Below, one piece after another: positions 59,669 through 64,000 of a stretch of 64,000 nucleotides of DNA (the first letter of the stretch is position 1; each line of letters opens with the position of its first letter). Location of the stretch: positions 124,001 through 188,000 of the forward strand of contig NZ_JBEYYO010000004.1 in NCBI RefSeq assembly GCF_040645615.1, written 5' to 3'. Under the pieces are notes generated by a model, which had not been told where the DNA came from, searched no databases, and saw nothing but the letters and a program-made list of their open reading frames with translations. The position numbers and the translations under genes were made by a program. The stretch comes from Glycomyces sp040645615 (GTDB lineage Bacteria; Actinomycetota; Actinomycetes; Mycobacteriales; Micromonosporaceae).

Positions 59669-60892
59669 TCAGTCTTTGGTGATCGGATCTCCGGTCGTCA
59701 GGCGCGCGGCGTCGGCCGCGGCCAGGCCCGCCACGTGGCCCTCGTAGTTGGTGATCCGGGTCGAGCGACCGCGTACGAGCTTGGGAAACAGCTCGTGGGT
59801 CTTGGCGTCCACGCGCTCGTCCCGCACCCGCATCACCGGCACCAGGTCGGTCCCGGTCGCCTCCGAGAATTCTCGGGCGGTCTCGGCGGCCGATTCTCGC
59901 AGACGCTCCCCGATGCGCCACGCGAACGAGGCCAGGAACGACTGCCGGAACGCCCTGGTCGCCGACTTCCCGGCCCGGTCGGCCAGCGAACCGGCCCGCG
60001 TCATCGCGGCCGTGGCCTGCACCAGGAGCGAGTTGTACAGCAGCTCAACGGATTGCAGGTCGGACCGGTCCCCCACGAGCGTGGTGAAGCCCCCGGCGGC
60101 CCAGTAGACGGGACGGCAGTGGTTCGCGTCGGCGATCTGCGCGAGCAGTTCGGACTTGGGCTTCTCGTAGGGCCGTTCGATGATGATCCGCAGCGTCTCG
60201 GGCTCGCGTTTGCGCTGCTCGGTGCTCGACAGGAGCGCCTCGTTGATGCTGTGGCGGGCGATGAGCTGCTGGGCCTTGGCGGTGAACGCCTCGGCTTCGG
60301 CGTCGGAATCGGTCGACTCGGCCTTCGCCAGCAGCGCCCGGATGCGCTCGTAGGTCCGCGAGGACTCGGCCACCCCGAGCCGGTGGGCGATCATGGGGCT
60401 CCCCGGCAGCGGCTCGACGCGCGGGATCTGCGGCATCTCGTCGATCAGGTCGAGCACTTCCAAGACCAAGGCCCACAACGCGATCCGATCCCACCGCCCC
60501 AGGCCCCGCGCGGCCTCGGCGAGGTTCTTCGCGCTCGTTTGACCGGCCAGCTCCTCGCGATGGACGATCCACCGGTCGCTCAGCTCGGTGTCCGAATACC
60601 GCTCCAACTGCCCGCGCATCATCGCCGCACAGGCCCTGACCGCCTCGGCAGTCAGCGCCTTGCGAACCGCGCTCAGCACCTCGCGGGGCATCCACCCCAG
60701 CTTCCACGCGTGCCCTATCGCGTCGTCCCCGAGCTCGGTGAACACACGGGCCAGCACCTGCGGCCAATCGGAGGCGTCCGACAGCCCCTCCAACGCGGCG
60801 GCAGCGTCGACCCAATCGGTCTGCGACCCCCTGTTCAGGACCTCCAGCACCGCGTATCGAGCCCGCCCCAAAGGCGGCAACTCCTCGTCCAT
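59669..60892 (-). CDS. DUF2786 domain protein
   Basis: 407 residues. Helical N-terminal region of about 170 residues (TDWVDAAAALEGLSDASDWPQVLARVFTELG), then the DUF2786 motif YERIRALLAKAESTDSDAEAEAFTAKAQQLIARHSIN near 190-225, followed by a conserved YWAAGGFTTLVGDRSDLQSVELLYNSLLVQATAAM region. Unknown function; the domain is found in phage-linked and actinobacterial proteins. ATG at 60892 preferred over GTG at 60898. Divergent from the YbaB/WXG cluster. Confidence 0.78.
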   Translation of the reverse strand: MDEELPPLGRARYAVLEVLNRGSQTDWVDAAAALEGLSDASDWPQVLARVFTELGDDAIGHAWKLGWMPREVLSAVRKALTAEAVRACAAMMRGQLERYSDTELSDRWIVHREELAGQTSAKNLAEAARGLGRWDRIALWALVLEVLDLIDEMPQIPRVEPLPGSPMIAHRLGVAESSRTYERIRALLAKAESTDSDAEAEAFTAKAQQLIARHSINEALLSSTEQRKREPETLRIIIERPYEKPKSELLAQIADANHCRPVYWAAGGFTTLVGDRSDLQSVELLYNSLLVQATAAMTRAGSLADRAGKSATRAFRQSFLASFAWRIGERLRESAAETAREFSEATGTDLVPVMRVRDERVDAKTHELFPKLVRGRSTRITNYEGHVAGLAAADAARLTTGDPITKD

Positions 60893-61120
60893 CCCCACCG
60901 AACCCCTCAGAAAACGCGAAAAGCGCGAGTCCCCGACTCGCGCGGTCCTGCGTCAAACCCGGCCCAAGGGTACCCGTCGGCGCCGCTGTACCACGGCAGC
61001 GAGCAGGCGGCCCGCCGATGGCAAGTGAATGACAAGAACGGCCGGGTAGGGTCGCGGCGACGGAGGAGCGCGGTCCTCCCGGCCCGCCCCGAAGGCACCC
61101 CTATTCCCAAGGAGCGCAGC

Positions 61121-62323
61121 ATGAGCGAGCAATTCCCCGGCGCGGCGGCACTGGCGTCGTTCATCCGCAGTGGACGCCGCGAGGACCGCACGGCCTACCG
61201 CTCGCTCTCGGGGACCGACCGCGAGGCCTACCGGCGGCTCGTGTCGGCGGTCTTCGACATCACAGTGGTCCGCCACTTCGGCGGCGACCGGCCCGCCGAG
61301 CGGATCGAGCGCCTCATCGCGGGCGCGGCCAAGCGCCACCCTGAGTACGGCGGGTCGATCGCGGTCGTGCTGCGGGCCCTGAACGGCGGCGAGGAGGCTC
61401 TGGCGAAGCTCTCGTCGCGGCAGCTGCTCACCGCCCAGCACCTGGTCATCCGCGAGATCGCCAAGCGCCACCCGGAATTGCAGGTCGAGGCCGACCAGGC
61501 CGTCGCCGCGGCCGCGTCGATGGCGGCCAAGGCCCCGGAAGCGCCCGCGGCCCAGGCGAAGCAGGAGACCCCGGCCGCGAAGGCACCCGAGCGTCCTCCG
61601 GTGCCCGAAGCGCCCCCGGCTCCGGCCGAGCCGAAGCCGCCCTCGCCCGCCGACTTCAAGCTCCCCGACTCCTATGAGGCCCAGATCGCCGAGGCGAAGG
61701 ACTTCCTCAAGCACATCCCGGCCGGGCCCAACCTCAAAGCGGCAGAGGCGATCCTGTCGCAGGCCCCGTCGCGAGAGGAGATCAAGGAACTTCAGCGCAA
61801 AGCAGCCGAGGCCCAGACCGTGCTCGACGGGGTCGAGTCCGCCCGTTTCGAAGGCAGCGCCGGAGCGGTGACGGTGGCGCTGGACGCGACCGGCCGCATC
61901 AGGGGCCTCGCGCTTGGCACCGACGCGGTCAGGTACGGCAACCGGGAGCTGGCCGAAGCGGTCGTGGCCGCGTTCGGATCGGCAGAACGGTTGCGCGCCA
62001 AGGAGAGCGTCGACCTGTTCTCGAAGGCGAGCGGACTGGGCGAGCCGGGTTCGGGTGACGCCGAGATCCTGCGGCGCATCGAGGCGTTCCAGGCCGAGAG
62101 GGCCGACGCTCGCTACGTCCACACCCCCGAGTCGGGGCTGTGCCGCGCCGAGGCCGACCAGCGCGGGCAGCTCACGGCCCTGATGTTCCTGACCGGCAAC
62201 GTGGCCCGCGAGACGGACCGCGATGCGCTCGCCAAGCAGATCCGCGAGGCCGTGGCGGCGGCGCAGCGCGCGGCGGCGGCCCCGGTCGCGGCGATGACCG
62301 CCGAACTGCTCGCGGCGGCGTGA
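61121..62323 (+). CDS. YbaB/EbfC-like domain protein of a WXG100 cluster
   Basis: 400 residues. N-terminal helical region (REDRTAYRSLSGTDREAYRRLV, ERIERLIAGAAKRHPEYGG), Ala/Pro-rich linker (about 125-185), then a YbaB/EbfC-like fold near 225-290 (AQTVLDGVESARFEGSAGAVTVALDATGRIRGLALG). YbaB-like domains occur near type VII secretion substrates in actinobacteria. ATG at 61121 with AAGGAG seven bases upstream. It is followed by two small helical proteins, the usual form of such loci. Confidence 0.75.
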   Translation: MSEQFPGAAALASFIRSGRREDRTAYRSLSGTDREAYRRLVSAVFDITVVRHFGGDRPAERIERLIAGAAKRHPEYGGSIAVVLRALNGGEEALAKLSSRQLLTAQHLVIREIAKRHPELQVEADQAVAAAASMAAKAPEAPAAQAKQETPAAKAPERPPVPEAPPAPAEPKPPSPADFKLPDSYEAQIAEAKDFLKHIPAGPNLKAAEAILSQAPSREEIKELQRKAAEAQTVLDGVESARFEGSAGAVTVALDATGRIRGLALGTDAVRYGNRELAEAVVAAFGSAERLRAKESVDLFSKASGLGEPGSGDAEILRRIEAFQAERADARYVHTPESGLCRAEADQRGQLTALMFLTGNVARETDRDALAKQIREAVAAAQRAAAAPVAAMTAELLAAA

Positions 62324-62357
62324 TCCCTTGTCCCAGCTGAAGAACGGCGGTTGACCC

Positions 62358-62678
62358 GTGCCCATCCAGATCGACGTCGAGAAGATCCGCGCCGCCTCGC
62401 AGCGGCTGAAGCAAATGGCCCCGTCGGCCGACGACTTCGCCAAGGACATCGAGCGGGCGGCCTCTGACGCCAAGAGCGCCAACGACGGCTTCCTCACCGC
62501 CGACGCCTGCGAGGACTTCGCCGAGCGCACGAACGGCACCTCGGCGACCCTCGGCGGCCACGTCGGGGCGATGGCCGATCCGATCGCGGACTCGGCGAAG
62601 GCGTGGGAGGACGTGGACGAGGAGAACGCGAGCGAGATCGGCAAGCAGTCAGGGGAACTGGGAAAGGTGAAGGGCTGA
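62358..62678 (+). CDS. WXG100/EspC-like small helical protein
   Basis: 106 residues forming two helices with a turn at about 42-45 (ANDGF, in place of WXG): ASQRLKQMAPSADDFAKDIERAASDAKSANDGFLTADACEDFAERTNGTSATLGGHVGAMADPI. This is the DUF2580/EspC-like shape of type VII substrates. GTG start at 62358, weak ribosome site. Likely a secreted heterodimer partner of the next protein. Confidence 0.75.
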   Translation: MPIQIDVEKIRAASQRLKQMAPSADDFAKDIERAASDAKSANDGFLTADACEDFAERTNGTSATLGGHVGAMADPIADSAKAWEDVDEENASEIGKQSGELGKVKG

Positions 62679-62717
62679 TGGTGTGGAGCGCTGCGATGCA
62701 GGAGGTGAGGCGCTGAG

Positions 62718-63311
62718 ATGCCGACGTTCAAGCAGGCGATCGAGGCCGACCCGAGCAAGTTCGGCGACGTGGCCTCGGCGGCCGACCGCGCCAAGGACGA
62801 CATCGACGGTTTCGTGTCCGACTACGCCGACTGCATGGAAGGCCTGGCCGCCGACTGGGAAGGCCAGGACTACCAGGCGGCCACCGGCTGGCTCCCGAGC
62901 GTCAAGGCGCTCAACACGGCCACCCAGTCGTGCCTGTCCATAGGCTCGGCCACGATCCAAGCGGCCGGCACGGCCATGAACGCCACGGTCGAGATCCTCA
63001 AGCAGACCAAGCAAGCCGCCGAATCGGCCGGCTACGAAGTCATGGACATGCCCCTGGTCATGCTCGGCCAGTCGCAATGGCAGCAGGTCTCCTCGGCAGG
63101 CTACGCAGCCCCCGCGGTATACGCGGCCTACCAAGCCGGAGCAGTCGCCTTCAACGGCCTCCTAGTGGCCCAACTGGTAATCCTCAACGCAGCCGACGTA
63201 GCAGCATCAGGAGCCCTCCGAGCCACCGCAGGAGCAGGAGTGGCAGTAGGAACAGCAGCAGGAGTGGCCCAACCATCGGCAACAACAGAAATCGCGAATT
63301 GGAGGCCCTGA
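62718..63311 (+). CDS. WXG-motif protein, possible type VII substrate
   Basis: 197 residues. N-terminal helical hairpin with WEG (W47-E48-G49) as the WXG turn: CMEGLAADWEGQDYQAATGW. The C-terminal half is Ala-rich and hydrophobic (YAAPAVYAAYQAGAVAFNGLLVAQLVILNAAD), perhaps membrane-inserting. Start ATG at 62718. No ATPase of the secretion system (EccC) is within the window. Confidence 0.72.
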   Translation: MPTFKQAIEADPSKFGDVASAADRAKDDIDGFVSDYADCMEGLAADWEGQDYQAATGWLPSVKALNTATQSCLSIGSATIQAAGTAMNATVEILKQTKQAAESAGYEVMDMPLVMLGQSQWQQVSSAGYAAPAVYAAYQAGAVAFNGLLVAQLVILNAADVAASGALRATAGAGVAVGTAAGVAQPSATTEIANWRP

Positions 63312-63312
63312 C

Positions 63313-63927
63313 ATGAGCGGCTTCAACACAGGCTTCGACCTCGGCAGGCAGGCCGGCAAACTGTTCGGGCAGAAACCCAACCAGAGCGCCATCGAGAAAC
63401 GCGTCTTCGCGAGAATCGAAACGCTGGAACGACTGAGCGGGGGAACGGTCGACTACAAACAGGCGATCGCCGCCGCCAGGGATTCGGGAGCCAAGACGGT
63501 GAACGAGATGTTCGCCGCGGCGAAACTCACGATCGCGATATCGAAACGCGAGGACTCCGAGGCCGTGCAACGCTTCCTTGAGTTCGCCGACAGCCCGGAC
63601 GCGAAGAAATACGCTTCGACCGACATCCAGCGCCTCGACGACCTCAAACACCCAGGCCGCAAACTCGCCGAAGTGGCCCTAGCGACAATGCTGGTCTTCG
63701 GCAGCCCCGCCAACGAACCTGGAAGCGAACAAGGCTACGGCGTCAACCCGGTCGCCGGCGACACGTACTCCGCGATTCGATCGACTCTCGATCCCGATTT
63801 CAAACCGGAGCCCAACAGCTCGGGGCACGCGGATATCACCATCGAGAACCAAGGCAGGGACCCGCGGGAACGCCAGTCCGGCGAATCCTTCCGGGATTGG
63901 CTCCGAAGGAACAAGGTCGTGCTCTGA
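63313..63927 (+). CDS. Hypothetical protein, possible secretion effector
   Basis: 204 residues, no recognised family. N-terminal MSGFNTGFDLGRQAGKLFG, a helical middle (EKRVFARIETLERLSGGTV, AKLTIAISKREDSEAVQRFLEFADS), and a charged C-terminal part (HADITIENQGRDPRERQSGESFRDWLRRNK). It begins one base after the preceding stop, so it is translated in the same unit. A toxin-like effector or its chaperone is possible by position only. Confidence 0.65.
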   Translation: MSGFNTGFDLGRQAGKLFGQKPNQSAIEKRVFARIETLERLSGGTVDYKQAIAAARDSGAKTVNEMFAAAKLTIAISKREDSEAVQRFLEFADSPDAKKYASTDIQRLDDLKHPGRKLAEVALATMLVFGSPANEPGSEQGYGVNPVAGDTYSAIRSTLDPDFKPEPNSSGHADITIENQGRDPRERQSGESFRDWLRRNKVVL

Positions 63928-63953
63928 CCGAAGCGGCATTCGCCTGCCGGAAA

Positions 63954-63991
63954 GCGATGCGGGGCCGGGTTCACACCCGACCCCGCATCGC
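63954..63991 (+). terminator. Terminator of the YbaB/WXG cluster
   Basis: GCGATGCGGGGCCGGGT (63954-63970) pairs with ACCCGACCCCGCATCGC (63975-63991) with one mismatch, then TTCTGCT. Confidence 0.8.
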
Positions 63992-64000
63992 TTCTGCTGT

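Noticed and set aside
59354..61120. Plus-strand frame before the YbaB-like gene (open from 59354)
   Set aside because: Antisense to the xylanase and DUF2786 genes; AAGGAG and ATG at 61121 mark the real start.

Overview
This is a GC-rich chromosomal window from an actinobacterium. The evidence is a Streptomyces-type conservon (cvnA-D), hadAB-rpmG-tRNA synteny, an LprG/P55 pair, WXG100-type proteins, an IdeR/DtxR iron box and many apparently leaderless promoters. The mix (conservon, GH11 xylanase, thioester wall proteins) fits a mycelial soil actinomycete, possibly Glycomyces-like; the genus is an inference and not secure.

Layout. 1-1000: end of the ATP synthase region (a short atpC, DUF2550) and a hairpin cluster. 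1081-8734: an ABC exporter with an XRE regulator, then a ytfQRT-yjfF-type sugar importer; both lie between DUF2550 and the corrinoid adenosyltransferase gene, which are close together in many relatives. 8748-10986: 3-hydroxyacyl-CoA dehydrogenase with a pair of inverted DnaA boxes at its end, hadB/hadA, rpmG, tRNA-Met and tRNA-Thr. 11096-13898: a membrane GAF-GGDEF-EAL protein directly behind a tiny secreted protein made of six GSGEIA repeats. 14116-16120: iron-box heme oxygenase-DUF2470 fusion and an M23 peptidase. 16117-18915: pcrA, then chorismate mutase behind a transcription attenuator with a Phe/Tyr-rich leader peptide. 18955-21588: two thioester-domain, sortase-anchored surface proteins. 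21830-25718: a Psd fusion, a double Nudix protein and guaA. 25740-27110: a TnpB-only insertion element. 27143-32280: FUSC transporter with a missing stop, a small hypothetical protein, a BI-1 protein and a secreted 5'-nucleotidase. 32465-36142: conservon. 36495-38755: tRNA-Leu, a Ser/Thr kinase and a small secreted protein. 38917-52901: an oligopeptide ABC transporter with five consecutive binding-protein genes. 53200-63927: HelR/HelD-like helicase, small enzymes, P55/LprG, GH11 xylanase, a DUF2786 protein and a YbaB/WXG100-type secretion cluster.

How it works together. Much of the window concerns the cell surface and nutrient uptake: lipoprotein-based import of sugars and peptides, Tat/Sec export, wall-anchored adhesin-like proteins, xylan degradation and type VII-like export. 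Signalling modules (conservon, c-di-GMP protein, PASTA-like kinase) are interleaved. The most unusual items are the GSGEIA repeat protein with its c-di-GMP partner, the FYFYY leader of chorismate mutase, the DnaA-box palindrome, tandem duplications over the 3' ends of several minus-strand genes, and the fused GTPase-GAF conservon protein with an internal ribosome binding site.
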